A stretch of DNA of 64,000 bases, taken from Tomitella biformata AHU 1821 (lineage in GTDB: Bacteria; Actinomycetota; Actinomycetes; Mycobacteriales; Mycobacteriaceae). The position numbers and the translations under genes are program-made. The notes under the pieces were generated by a model. That model was not told the origin of the DNA and made no database searches. It saw nothing but the letters and a program-made list of their open reading frames with translations. Below, in pieces: positions 34,346 to 43,945 of this stretch. The stretch covers positions 211,631-275,630 of the forward strand of contig NZ_BAVQ01000070.1 of NCBI RefSeq assembly GCF_000524475.1. The letters run 5' to 3'. The stretch's first letter is position 1. The number at the start of each line of letters is the position of its first letter.

Positions 34346-35548
34346 CTAGCTCTCCAGGTCCCACACCAGGACCAGGGTGCCGGCGGGGAGCTCGGTGACG
34401 TCCTCGGGCAGCTCCAGCAGGCAGTCCGACGCGGCCATCCAGCGCAGGTGGTGGGAGCCGGGCGGCCCGAGGCTGACCACCGAGCCCGACGCGCGATCGA
34501 GCGCGCCGCGGCGGAACTGGCGTTTGCCGGCCGGGGAGGTCAGCGCCTCGGCCAGGGGCACGCGCACCCGCGGCCGCTCGGTGCAGGCGTAGCCCATGGC
34601 GGCGCGCAGCGCGGGCCGCAGGAAGACCTCGAAGGAGACCATCGCGCTGACAGGGTTGCCGGGCAGCGTCACCACCGGCGTCCCCCGGTAGCGGCCCGCG
34701 CCCTGCGGCATGCCGGGCTGCATGGCGACCTTCGTGAACTCGACGCCCCGGCTGGCCAGGGTGTCCTTGACGACCTCGTAGGCCCCGGCGCTGACCCCGC
34801 CGGAGGTGATCACCAGGTCGAAGTGATTCGCGGCGGCGCCATCCAGCGCCGCCAGGAACTCGTCGGGGTCGTCGGAGACGAAGTGGCGCTGCTCGGCGGT
34901 GGCACCGGCGGCCCGCACCGCGGCGGCCAGCATCAGCCCGTTGGACTCGTGGATCTGCCCGTGCGCCAGGGGCTGTCCCGGCTCGACGAGCTCGCTGCCC
35001 GTCGAGAGCACCAGGACTCGCAGCGGCGCGCCCACCGCGATCTCGGGCAAGCCCAGCGCGGAGATCAGGCCCAGTTGGGCGGGCCCGAGCGTGGTGCCCG
35101 CGGGCAGCACCGCCGAGCCGGCCCGCACGTCCTCGCCGGCGCGGCGAATGTGGCGGCCGAGCACCGGGGCGGTGGTGATCGCGACTCTGTCGACGCCTGC
35201 GTCGGTGTGCTCCACCTGCACTATCGCGTCGGCTCCCGCGGGCAGAGGGGCCCCGGTCATGATCCGGTGTGCGGTGCCGGGCGCGAGCGCGGGGCCGTCG
35301 ACGCGGCCGGCGGGAATGTCCTCGGGGACGGGGAGCACGACGGGGGCGGCCGCGCTGGAGCCCGCGGTCTCGGCGGCGCGCACGGCGTAGCCGTCCATGG
35401 CGGAGTTGTCGAAGGCGGGCAGCGGCCGTGGCGAGACGAGCTCGACGGCCAACGGTCGACCCTGTGTCTGGGCGAGGGGCAGGGTGATCGTCGGGGTGGG
35501 GGGGAGCAGGGCGGCGATAATCTGCCGGTGCTCGTCAACTGAGCGCAT
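34346..35548 (-). CDS. moeA: Molybdopterin molybdotransferase
   Basis: 400 residues. Inserts molybdate into adenylylated molybdopterin. MoeA signatures: [16 protein letters not shown] (about 42-57), [65 protein letters not shown] and [17 protein letters not shown]. Syntenic with M. tuberculosis moeA2 (Rv0438c). ATG start 5 bp after the MFS stop, so transcription may come from the pump gene. Confidence 0.95.
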   Translation of the reverse strand: MRSVDEHRQIIAALLPPTPTITLPLAQTQGRPLAVELVSPRPLPAFDNSAMDGYAVRAAETAGSSAAAPVVLPVPEDIPAGRVDGPALAPGTAHRIMTGAPLPAGADAIVQVEHTDAGVDRVAITTAPVLGRHIRRAGEDVRAGSAVLPAGTTLGPAQLGLISALGLPEIAVGAPLRVLVLSTGSELVEPGQPLAHGQIHESNGLMLAAAVRAAGATAEQRHFVSDDPDEFLAALDGAAANHFDLVITSGGVSAGAYEVVKDTLASRGVEFTKVAMQPGMPQGAGRYRGTPVVTLPGNPVSAMVSFEVFLRPALRAAMGYACTERPRVRVPLAEALTSPAGKRQFRRGALDRASGSVVSLGPPGSHHLRWMAASDCLLELPEDVTELPAGTLVLVWDLES

Positions 35549-35553
35549 GCGCC

Positions 35554-37023
35554 TTATTGTGCGCTATCTAGAGGTTGGGGGTCCGGCGCGGGCGTTTTGC
35601 GGATAGTCGTGCGCAGCGGGGTCTCGCGGATCGCAAGGACGGCGAGGACGGCGAGGACCGCGATCGCCGCCGCGGCGAGGAATGTGCTGCCGGTGGCCTG
35701 GGCGTACGCGTCGGGGGTGGGGACGCCGGCCGCCTCCAGCGTGCCGAGTCTGCTGGCCAGCAGCGCGCCGAGGATCGCGACGCCCATGGTGCCGCCGAGG
35801 CTGCGCATGAAGGCGACGGCGGCGCTGGCGGTCCCCACGTCGGGCAGGTCCACGGTGTTCTGGACGGCCAGGACCAGGTTCTGCATTAGGAGCCCCATGC
35901 CGAGCCCGATCAGCACCTCGGCGATGACGATCGTCCACAGGGAACCCGTGATGGACATCGTGGAGGCCAGGGTGAGGCCGCTGACGAGGCTGATCGCGCC
36001 GGCGAGCAGGAAGCGCCGCCACCGGCCGAAGCGCGTGATCAGCTGGCCGGAGGCCACTGCGCCGAGCAGGGAGCCCAGCATCATCGGCGCCACGAGGATC
36101 CCGGCGAGCGATGCGCTGATGCCCCGCGCCGATTGGAAGTACTGGGCCAGGAACACCGATGCGCCGAACACCGACATGCCCACGACCATCGACGCCACGA
36201 TCGCCAGCGCAGTGGTGCGCTCGCGGATGATGGCGACCGGAATCAGCGGGTCCGCGGCGCGGCGCTCCACCAGGACGGTGGCCGCGAGCAGGGCCAGCGC
36301 CGAACCCACCAGGCCCGCAGAGGCCCAGGATCGCCACGCGAACAGCTCTCCGCCGAAGGTGATCCAGGTCAGGAGGAGCCCGATGCTGCCCGCGATGGTC
36401 ATCGCGCCGGCGTAGTCGAAGCGCACTGTGGCGGGCACGTGCTGGATTTTGAGGAAGCGCTGGAGCAGCACGAGGCTGCCGACGGCTAACGGCACGCACA
36501 CGAAGAACACCCAGCGCCAGCCGAGCCCGGGGGCGTCGACGATCAGGCCGCCCACCAGGGGGCCGGACACTGTGGCCGTGGTGGTGACCGCGCCGTAGTA
36601 GCCGTTGTAGCGGCCGCGGATCCGTGGGGGGATCACCGACGCGAGGATGGTCTGCGTCAGCACCGTCACCCCGCCCATCCCGGCGCCCTGGATCAACCGG
36701 AACCCGATGAGCCACGGCGCGCTGGACGCGGTGCCGCAGAGCATGGAGCCGACGACGAAGATCACCAGCGCAACCTGCATCAGGCGCTTTTTGTCGAGCT
36801 GGTCGGAGAGCTTGCCCCAGATGGGCATCGTCACGGTCATGGCGGTCAGGCTCGCGACGAAGATCAACGTCAGCTCGGTGGGGGAGCCGCCGAGGTCCAG
36901 CAAGATGGCCGGCAGGGCGTTGGCGATGACCGTCGCCCCGATCATGGCGGTGCCCAGCGCAGACAGCAGGCCGAGCATGATGCGCAGCGTCTCTCGGTGG
37001 GTCAACGGGATCGGCTCGGTCAC
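35554..37023 (-). CDS. MFS drug transporter, DHA2/EmrB-QacA type
   Basis: 489 residues, 14 predicted membrane helices. Motif A-like GKLSDQLDKKRLMQ (about 70-83), motif B-like GFRLIQGAGMGG, and motif C-like TVSGPLVGGLIVD (about 155-167) identify a proton-driven multidrug exporter. GTG start. It lies 77 bp downstream of a TetR gene in the same direction, and 5 bp upstream of moeA. Substrate not predictable. Confidence 0.88.
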   Translation of the reverse strand: MTEPIPLTHRETLRIMLGLLSALGTAMIGATVIANALPAILLDLGGSPTELTLIFVASLTAMTVTMPIWGKLSDQLDKKRLMQVALVIFVVGSMLCGTASSAPWLIGFRLIQGAGMGGVTVLTQTILASVIPPRIRGRYNGYYGAVTTTATVSGPLVGGLIVDAPGLGWRWVFFVCVPLAVGSLVLLQRFLKIQHVPATVRFDYAGAMTIAGSIGLLLTWITFGGELFAWRSWASAGLVGSALALLAATVLVERRAADPLIPVAIIRERTTALAIVASMVVGMSVFGASVFLAQYFQSARGISASLAGILVAPMMLGSLLGAVASGQLITRFGRWRRFLLAGAISLVSGLTLASTMSITGSLWTIVIAEVLIGLGMGLLMQNLVLAVQNTVDLPDVGTASAAVAFMRSLGGTMGVAILGALLASRLGTLEAAGVPTPDAYAQATGSTFLAAAAIAVLAVLAVLAIRETPLRTTIRKTPAPDPQPLDSAQ

Positions 37024-37100
37024 CTGGCTGAACCTATTGGTTTGCGGGGCCGGCGTCGGGCTCGTGTCTCGCCCAGCGGGCCGGCGGTAATACGGGCGGG

Positions 37101-37694
37101 TCAGTACCCGTCGCAGGAGATGTCCGTCAGCTCGCGCAGGCCGGGGTGCTCGTCGGCATGCGCGGGCGCGTCGATAGCCAGCAGGATGTGGATGAACATG
37201 CCGCGGGCGATGAAGTCCCGCGCCTGCTCCGGCAGGCAGCCGCTGCGGTCGCGGATCAGCGTGTATATCTCGGCCATCGCGGAGCGGGCCTGCGCACCGA
37301 TCTCCGGCGCGCTGCCCGCGGCGAAGCCGTGCAAGAACACGAGCAGCTGTGCGCGATCATCCAGCAGTGGGATGTAGGCGTCGCCGAGTTGTGCCCAGTA
37401 GGCGGGGTCCGAGGGCTCGATGCCGGCGGCGGCGACGGCGGTCAGCTCGGTGTCGAAGGCCTCGAGGACGTGCTGGACGGAGCGCCCGAGCACCTCGGAG
37501 AACAGCTCTGCCTTGGTGCCGAACATGCGGACCACATAGGGCTGGGAGACCCCGGCCTCCTTCGCGATGGCCGCGGTGCTGGTCCCCGCGTAGCCGCCGA
37601 CGGCGAACGCGCGGGCTGCGGCCTCGAGGACCAGCTCGCGGCGCGCAGGCCCGCTCATACGGGTGGCCGGGGCGGATTTCGATGTGCTCGACAT
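37101..37694 (-). CDS. TetR/AcrR family regulator flanked by MFS pumps
   Basis: 197 residues. HTH at about 32-62 (GTSTAAIAKEAGVSQPYVVRMFGTKAELF). The ligand domain (70-197) has the QacR/AcrR-like pattern with LLVFLHGFAAGSAPEIGAQAR. Divergent from the MFS gene at 37789; the intervening 94 bp carry two matching palindromes, so it almost certainly represses that pump and itself. A second pump gene follows it in the same direction. Confidence 0.9.
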   Translation of the reverse strand: MSSTSKSAPATRMSGPARRELVLEAAARAFAVGGYAGTSTAAIAKEAGVSQPYVVRMFGTKAELFSEVLGRSVQHVLEAFDTELTAVAAAGIEPSDPAYWAQLGDAYIPLLDDRAQLLVFLHGFAAGSAPEIGAQARSAMAEIYTLIRDRSGCLPEQARDFIARGMFIHILLAIDAPAHADEHPGLRELTDISCDGY

Positions 37695-37695
37695 C

Positions 37696-37753
37696 TTGAC
37701 AGGGTATCAGTCGATACCTTAAATTTGATGAATTAGGTAATCGATCGATACCT
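37696..37753. promoter_or_regulatory. MFS promoter with two TetR-type operators
   Basis: TTGACA (37696-37701) and TTAAAT (37719-37724) are spaced 17 bp. GGTATC-N4-GATACC (37703-37718) fills the spacer between them. A second copy, AGGTA-N9-TACCT (37735-37753), lies downstream of the -10. Repressor bound at the first site would block RNA polymerase directly. Confidence 0.75.
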
Positions 37754-37788
37754 AGAGTGGGATAGGCAATGGAACTCGGGGCTCGATC

Positions 37789-39207
37789 ATGACGACAACC
37801 TCCCAGCTTGACCCGGTGCGGGAGCCGAGGGTGCGACGCGCGGTGCCCGTGTGGCTCGCGCTGCTCGCCGCGTCGGTCCCGATGTTCATGGCGACTCTCG
37901 ACAACCTCGTCATGACCAGCGCGCTGCCGGTGATCCAGGCTGACCTCGGCGCGTCCGTCGGCCAGCTGCAGTGGTTCATGAACGCCTACACACTCACATT
38001 CGCCACCTTCATGCTCGCCGCGGCGGGGCTGGGGGACCGGTGGGGCCGGCGGCGAATGTTCGTCATCGGCATCGCCGTGTTCACCGCGGCCTCGATCGGG
38101 GCCGCCCTGTCCTCTGGCCCGGGCACGTTGATCGTGGCCCGCGCGGTGCAGGGCCTCGGTGCCGCCGCGATCATGCCGCTCTCGCTTGCCCTGCTCGCGG
38201 GCGCGGTGCCCGTCGCCAAGCGGGCCCTCGCCATCGGTGTCTGGGGCGGGGTGTCCGGCCTCGGTGTGGCCCTCGGCCCGGTGATCGGCGGGGCGGTGGT
38301 CGACGGGGTGTCCTGGCAGGCCATCTTCTGGCTGAACGTGCCGGTGGCCGTCATCGCGATCCCGCTGGTCTACCTCGCGCTTGAGGACTCTCGCGGAGCG
38401 CGCCAGCGGCTGGACCTCGTCGGCGTCGCGCTCGCCGGAATCGGCGTCTTCCTCGGCGTGTGGGGCATCGTGCACGGCAACGACGACGGCTGGGGCTCGG
38501 CGGGTGTCGTCGGGACACTTATCGCGTCGGCCCTGGTCCTCGCGGGTTTCATCGCGTGGGAGCGGCGCAGCCCCAACCCCGTGATGCCGATGCGGTTGTT
38601 CCGTTCGAAGAGCTTCACCATGGCCAACATTATCGGCGTCACGTTCTCGCTCGGCATCTTCGGCGCCGTGTTCCTACTGGTGCAGTACCTGCAGGTGGTG
38701 ATGGGCTACTCGCCGTTTGAGGCCGGTGTGCGGACACTGCCGTGGACGGCGGCGCCGATGATTGTCGCGCCCCTCGCCGGGCTGCTCGCGCCGCGGCTGG
38801 GCCTGCGCGCGCTGCTGGTCGCCGGCCTGACGCTGCAGGCGGGTTCGCTGGTGTGGTTGGCCGTGCTGCTCACTCCTGGAGCGACCTACCTGGGCATGGT
38901 CCCGGCCCTGGTGATGGCGGGTGTGGGGATGGGGCTGACGTTCGCGCCCAGCGCGACGGCGGTCCTGGTGGACATGGCCGACGCGGACCACGCGACCGCC
39001 AGCTCGGTGAACTCCACGTTCCGCGAGGTCGGCATCGCGCTCGGTATCGCGGTCCTCACGGCAGTATTCCTCGGCTACGGCGGCGTCATCAGCCCGGCCG
39101 GGTATGACACCGCGTTGCGGCCCGCGCTGCTGGTGGGGGCCGGGGTCATCGGGCTGGGCATCTTCGCGGCGCTGTGGATGCCCAGCCGACGTAGCCAGCA
39201 GGTCTGA
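37789..39207 (+). CDS. MFS drug transporter, DHA2/EmrB-QacA type
   Basis: 472 residues, 14 predicted membrane helices. Motifs: VPMFMATLDNLVMTSALPVIQ (TM1, D1-like), GDRWGRRRMFVIG (motif A), ARAVQGLGAAAIMPLSLALL (motif B), GVSGLGVALGPVIGG (motif C). Divergent from the TetR gene that should repress it. The ATG at 37789 is in a context with CGGGGC upstream. Export of a hydrophobic drug or metabolite is likely. Confidence 0.9.
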   Translation: MTTTSQLDPVREPRVRRAVPVWLALLAASVPMFMATLDNLVMTSALPVIQADLGASVGQLQWFMNAYTLTFATFMLAAAGLGDRWGRRRMFVIGIAVFTAASIGAALSSGPGTLIVARAVQGLGAAAIMPLSLALLAGAVPVAKRALAIGVWGGVSGLGVALGPVIGGAVVDGVSWQAIFWLNVPVAVIAIPLVYLALEDSRGARQRLDLVGVALAGIGVFLGVWGIVHGNDDGWGSAGVVGTLIASALVLAGFIAWERRSPNPVMPMRLFRSKSFTMANIIGVTFSLGIFGAVFLLVQYLQVVMGYSPFEAGVRTLPWTAAPMIVAPLAGLLAPRLGLRALLVAGLTLQAGSLVWLAVLLTPGATYLGMVPALVMAGVGMGLTFAPSATAVLVDMADADHATASSVNSTFREVGIALGIAVLTAVFLGYGGVISPAGYDTALRPALLVGAGVIGLGIFAALWMPSRRSQQV

Positions 39208-39678
39208 CTAGTTCTGCTCGGCCTCGCGCTTGATTCGGGCGAGGGTCTGGTTCATGCCCTCGACCATCTCGGCCTCGAAGGTCTCGGTGCCGCCCATCAG
39301 GTAGTTGACCAGGGTGGTGGAGACCTTGGTGGTCCCGTTGGGGGAGCGGCGGCTCTCGGTGACGGTGGTGACGCCGTCGGCCTCGGAGAGCTCATAGGAC
39401 CACACGGTCTTGTTCTCGTTGACACGGAACGCGAGCTGCTTGTTCGGCTCGAAGGCCACCACCTTGGCCGTCGTTGGCCAGAACAACAGGCCGCGGCGGT
39501 TGAGGTTGAATGTCTTGGTGCCATGCCCGACGGGGCCGGAGACGCGCATCATCTTGCACTGCGGGCTCCACTCACCCATGCGCTTGAGGTCCGAGACGAT
39601 GTCCCAGACCTTCGCTGCGGGGGCGGCGATCTCGATGGTGGCGTGCAGTTCGGTGGGCGATGTGGTCTGGCTGGGCAC
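39208..39678 (-). CDS. SRPBCC (START-like) family protein
   Basis: 156 residues with the polyketide-cyclase/START fold: TIEIAAPAAKVWDIVSDLKRMGEWSP at the start and a C-terminal amphipathic helix (FEAEMVEGMNQTLARIKREAEQ). Such proteins hold a hydrophobic ligand in the cavity; ligand unknown. The GTG at 39678 is chosen because AGGAG lies 6 nt upstream; an in-frame ATG at 39711 lacks a site. Its stop is immediately adjacent to the stop of the convergent MFS gene. Confidence 0.87.
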   Translation of the reverse strand: MPSQTTSPTELHATIEIAAPAAKVWDIVSDLKRMGEWSPQCKMMRVSGPVGHGTKTFNLNRRGLLFWPTTAKVVAFEPNKQLAFRVNENKTVWSYELSEADGVTTVTESRRSPNGTTKVSTTLVNYLMGGTETFEAEMVEGMNQTLARIKREAEQN

Positions 39679-39773
39679 GTGGGACTCCTGACAAGTGCGG
39701 GTATGTGACACGGATAGTCACAGTTATCCATGATGTTAGCGGAGCAACGCCCCGGAGAACAGGGGTCGGCGGA

Positions 39774-39779
39774 TAGTCT
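39774..39779 (+). promoter_or_regulatory. Leaderless-type -10 box of the HAD gene
   Basis: TAGTCT lies 6 nt before the ATG at 39786, with no ribosome site between; this matches the leaderless layout common in mycolata. Confidence 0.4.
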
Positions 39780-39785
39780 GGGCGC

Positions 39786-40589
39786 ATGAGTGCAGCGCGT
39801 GGTGAAGGTCCGGTCGACGGGGTCTTGCTCGACATCGATGGCGTTATCGCCACGGCCTGGCGGCCGCTGCCCGGGGTGGCGGAGGCGCTCGCGGCGATTG
39901 AGGCGTCGGGCAGCCCGCGCGCCTTCCTGACCAGCACCACCTCCCGCACCCGCGCGGACATCGTGGCCGCGCTGCGGGCGGAGGGTGTGGAGGTGGACCC
40001 CGACGAGGTCCTCACGGCGGCGGTGCTCACCGCCGAATATCTGCAGGCGACGTATCCCGGCGCGCGGGTGTGGGTGCTCAACAGCGACGCGGACCTGACG
40101 CCGGATATGCCCGGCATCGAACTCGACGCGGAGGATCCCGAGGTGGTGGTGCTCGGCGGCGCGGGCGAGGCGTTCAGCCAGGAGGCGTTGAGCCGGGTCG
40201 TGGAGCTGATGCTCGAGGGGACTCCCGTGGTCGCGATGCATCGAGGGCTGCTGTGGGCCACCGGGGACGGGCTGCGCGTGGACACCGGCGTCTATCTGCC
40301 GGGGCTCGAGGCGGCGGGCGGCGCCGGCATCACCGCGGTGGGGAAGCCGTCGCTCACGGCGTTCCTGGCCGCCGCCGACGTGCTGGGCACGGACCCCGCC
40401 CGCACGATGATGGTGGGCGACGACCTGCACAGCGATGTGCTGGCCGCCCAGCGTGCGGGGCTGATCGGCGTCCTGGTGCGCACCGGCAAGTTCCGGCAGG
40501 TGCACCTGGAGATGTCGGTTGACCAGCCGGATCACATTATCGACTCCATCGCGGATCTGCCCGCGCTCCTGGCGCGTCTGGCCGGGTAG
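39786..40589 (+). CDS. HAD-IIA family hydrolase (NagD-like)
   Basis: 267 residues. HAD motif I is GVLLDIDGVIAT (D16-x-D18), motif III/Lys region is GITAVGKPSLTAFLAAADVLG, and motif IV MMVGDDLHSDVLAAQRAGL. The cap lies between motifs II and III as in subclass IIA phosphatases (NagD, phosphoglycolate phosphatases). Motif I lacks the usual DxDGT Thr (DGV), common among IIA members. Phosphatase substrate unknown. Stands 35 bp ahead of the groEL2 control region, same strand. Confidence 0.87.
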   Translation: MSAARGEGPVDGVLLDIDGVIATAWRPLPGVAEALAAIEASGSPRAFLTSTTSRTRADIVAALRAEGVEVDPDEVLTAAVLTAEYLQATYPGARVWVLNSDADLTPDMPGIELDAEDPEVVVLGGAGEAFSQEALSRVVELMLEGTPVVAMHRGLLWATGDGLRVDTGVYLPGLEAAGGAGITAVGKPSLTAFLAAADVLGTDPARTMMVGDDLHSDVLAAQRAGLIGVLVRTGKFRQVHLEMSVDQPDHIIDSIADLPALLARLAG

Positions 40590-40605
40590 CGGCGGCAGGC
40601 CTCGC

Positions 40606-40632
40606 CTTGCACTCTCGGGTGGCGAGTGCTAA
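40606..40632 (+). promoter_or_regulatory. CIRCE operator 1 (HrcA) upstream of groEL2
   Basis: CTTGCACTC (40606-40614), 9-nt spacer, GAGTGCTAA (40624-40632). The right arm is a perfect CIRCE half; the left deviates at two positions from TTAGCACTC. Confidence 0.85.
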
Positions 40633-40640
40633 AAAAGAGG

Positions 40641-40667
40641 CTGGCACTCACAACACGCGAGTGCCAG
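40641..40667 (+). promoter_or_regulatory. CIRCE operator 2 (HrcA) upstream of groEL2
   Basis: CTGGCACTC (40641-40649), 9-nt spacer, GAGTGCCAG (40659-40667): perfectly symmetrical variant of CIRCE, 8 bp after the first copy. Heat-shock control by HrcA is expected. Confidence 0.88.
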
Positions 40668-40681
40668 GTTGGGAAAGGTGA

Positions 40682-42397
<1,716 letters not shown>

Positions 42398-42424
42398 GTC
42401 CGCCTCTCATAGTTTGACTCGGCC

Positions 42425-42460
42425 GAGGGCCGGTGCACCAGAAATGGTGCGCCGGCCCTC
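42425..42460 (+). terminator. groEL2 terminator hairpin
   Basis: GAGGGCCGGTGCACCA (42425-42440) pairs with TGGTGCGCCGGCCCTC (42445-42460) through a GAAA tetraloop, 16 bp with one G-T wobble, 28 nt after the stop. There is no long T-run. Confidence 0.75.
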
Positions 42461-42797
42461 GTGCTGTGTCCGGACCTTGCCCGCCCGTCGCGCCCATGGG
42501 CACCGCCAGCGGTGTTGGACGCCCCCGGCCGCGCAGCGCTTGGCGGACACCATGCGGAGGCACCGAGGGCTAAACCTGATGGATTGTGGCCTGCCGGACA
42601 TGCACCTTCTGAGAGGCCGCAGTGGCTGGCGCCTGGGGAATCGCAGCAATTTTGGACCAAAAGGACCAATTTCCTTGTGATCCTTCGTTAGTTAAACTAC
42701 GTTTAACTGGACAAGAGACCACGTCGCGATTTCTGAGGTCAATCTGCCTCAGGCTGTGTGGCGTGGGCACACCACCGTTATATGCAAGGAGAACCGT
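42461..42797. other. Intergenic control region of the small-peptide cassette
   Basis: 337 bp without a credible gene. It is less GC-rich than its surroundings towards the right end, and contains the palindrome at 42690-42708, an imperfect TTTTGGACC/GGACCAA-type repeat near 42651-42672 and a -10-like TTATAT at 42778-42783 just before the ribosome site of the first peptide gene. Confidence 0.5.
42690..42708. promoter_or_regulatory. Palindrome upstream of the peptide cassette, probable operator
   Basis: AGTTAAAC (42690-42697), TAC, GTTTAACT (42701-42708). Perfect 8-bp arms with a 3-nt centre, AT-rich in a GC-rich genome, 90 bp before the first peptide start. The regulator is unknown. Confidence 0.55.
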
Positions 42798-42935
42798 ATG
42801 GGTTCACAAGGCACGCTCCTCCCGCAAATCATCGAGCCGCTGTTCCTTATGCTCATTGCCGGGGATGGATTGGGCGACAAGTTCGGCGGCTCGCTGGACG
42901 GCGTTCTGGGCAGCATGACCGGCGTGATCGGGTAA
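42798..42935 (+). CDS. Small peptide, type 1 of tandem cassette, first copy; porin-like candidate
   Basis: 45 residues: starts MGSQGTLLPQIIEPLF and ends GSLDGVLGSMTGVIG. RBS AAGGAG is 7 nt before the ATG. No signal peptide; the sequence alternates hydrophobic and polar residues as an amphipathic helix and is acidic. It is one gene after groEL2 on the same strand, the position of porH/porA in C. glutamicum, whose products are also about 45-57 residues without signal peptides. It shares MGS and the GSLDxVLxx end with the gene at 43301. Porin-like function is inferred from place, size and composition, not from sequence homology. A gene of this size could be missed by ordinary gene finders. Confidence 0.65.
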   Translation: MGSQGTLLPQIIEPLFLMLIAGDGLGDKFGGSLDGVLGSMTGVIG

Positions 42936-43011
42936 TTTTCTCCGCTGGTAGTGCAATTCTGGTGATGGCCCAAATGCTGGGCAGCCAAACGGAAAACTTA
43001 GGGAGAATGCG

Positions 43012-43149
43012 ATGTTAGAGGGATCTGTAGCAGACTTGGGCCTCTCGGTGGCTGAGTTGATCGCCCCCGGTACAGGCAGTGCCTTGGACCTGTCGGTGAA
43101 CATGCTCGATTTGCTGGGCAGGATCTTCGACATTGGTGCCGGCCTGTAA
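43012..43149 (+). CDS. Small peptide, type 2 of tandem cassette, first copy; porin-like candidate
   Basis: 45 residues: MLEGSVADLGLSVAELIAPG then TGSALDLSVNMLDLLGRIFDIGAGL. RBS GGGAG is 6 nt before the ATG; the gap from the first peptide is 76 bp. Acidic and amphipathic, no signal peptide. It shares GS(V/I)ADLG-x-S(V/I) and PG-x-GSA with the gene at 43511, so the two are paralogues. With the preceding gene it forms a two-gene unit like C. glutamicum porH-porA, whose products together form a cation channel in the mycolate outer membrane. The functional call is inference. Confidence 0.65.
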   Translation: MLEGSVADLGLSVAELIAPGTGSALDLSVNMLDLLGRIFDIGAGL

Positions 43150-43300
43150 CTGCGGAGTGGGCTCCACAGCATGATTGCACCGGTCAATCAAAATGTCCGG
43201 TGACTAGTTAGGCAAATTCACCCATTGGCCGCACATGTGATGCATCTCGGTAACTCGTATGTACTGGCGTGCAATGGAAAATTCAACGCAAGGAGACGAT

Positions 43301-43441
43301 ATGGGTTCACTCGACGGTATTCTTGAAGCGGCGATCATGCCGATCTTGGATGTTCTCGGAAACGGCGACGGCAGCCTCGGGAACATCGCCGGCTCGCTCG
43401 ACGATGTGCTGGCCGGATTCACCGGCTCCGCTGGGGCTTAG
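43301..43441 (+). CDS. Small peptide, type 1 of tandem cassette, second copy
   Basis: 46 residues: MGSLDGILEAAIMPILDVLG then NGDGSLGNIAGSLDDVLAGFTGSAGA. RBS AAGGAG is 6 nt before the ATG. It aligns with the 42798 peptide at MGS, at I-x-P-(L/I), at GDGxLG and at GSLD-x-VL. Acidic, Gly/Ser-rich, helix-forming centre. Three serines after Gly would be available for acyl modification. Same role proposed as for its paralogue. Confidence 0.68.
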   Translation: MGSLDGILEAAIMPILDVLGNGDGSLGNIAGSLDDVLAGFTGSAGA

Positions 43442-43510
43442 CCTCGTCCGTCCAATCATTTCGCGGCCGGCATGAGCCTGGCCGACAACTTTCGATTTTA
43501 GGGGAACGCG

Positions 43511-43651
43511 ATGTTTAAGGGTTCTATAGCAGACCTGGGTGGTTCGATCGGCGAGTTCGTCGGCCCCGGCGTGGGCAGCGCAGCCGAGCTCGGAACGACC
43601 CTGTTTGGCCTGATTGCGCAGATCACCAGCGGGTCTGCCGCAGCCGCGTAG
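43511..43651 (+). CDS. Small peptide, type 2 of tandem cassette, second copy
   Basis: 46 residues: MFKGSIADLGGSIGEFVGPG then VGSAAELGTTLFGLIAQITSGSAAAA. RBS GGGGA is 5 nt before the ATG. Paralogue of the 43012 peptide (GSIADLGGSI versus GSVADLGLSV; PGVGSA versus PGTGSA). The order type 1-type 2 repeats with similar spacing, showing a duplicated two-gene unit. Followed by a terminator hairpin, so the cassette ends here. Confidence 0.68.
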   Translation: MFKGSIADLGGSIGEFVGPGVGSAAELGTTLFGLIAQITSGSAAAA

Positions 43652-43664
43652 TCCGCCGCACGTC

Positions 43665-43701
43665 CTCGGGGCCCATGCTGATGATGCGCGTGGGCCCCGA
43701 G
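43665..43701 (+). terminator. Terminator after the peptide cassette
   Basis: CTCGGGGCCCA (43665-43675) and TGGGCCCCGAG (43691-43701) pair perfectly over 11 bp with a 15-nt loop, 14 nt after the last peptide stop. Confidence 0.7.
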
Positions 43702-43876
43702 TCCTCTGCGGGGTCAGCCCGCTGGCGCCTTGGCAGCGGTGGCTCGTGTTGACGGTCTCAAGGTCGCGGCGCATGGCACGCACTGCGTCCAAGCGCTGAT
43801 TGGTGCCGTCCGGCCAGCAGGGCCTCTCCTAACTCAGGGGAGCGGCGCTTAATCAGCACCGTTTGACGTAGGACGA

Positions 43877-43912
43877 ATTCAGGGCGGCGCACATATGTGC
43901 GCCGCCCTGAAT
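43877..43912. terminator. Perfect 36-bp palindrome, terminator of the oligopeptidase gene
   Basis: Arms of 18 nt are exactly complementary, centred on CATATG (43892-43897), running from ATTCAGGGCGG to CCGCCCTGAAT. It lies 33 nt downstream of the minus-strand oligopeptidase stop and can act in both directions. Confidence 0.75.
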
Positions 43913-43945
43913 GCTGTGCAGGCCAGGCCCTCCGGCCCGGCCAGG

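Noticed and set aside
42424..42460. Possible riboswitch or structured RNA after groEL2
   Set aside because: A simple 16-bp hairpin with GAAA loop right after a stop is sufficiently explained as a terminator.
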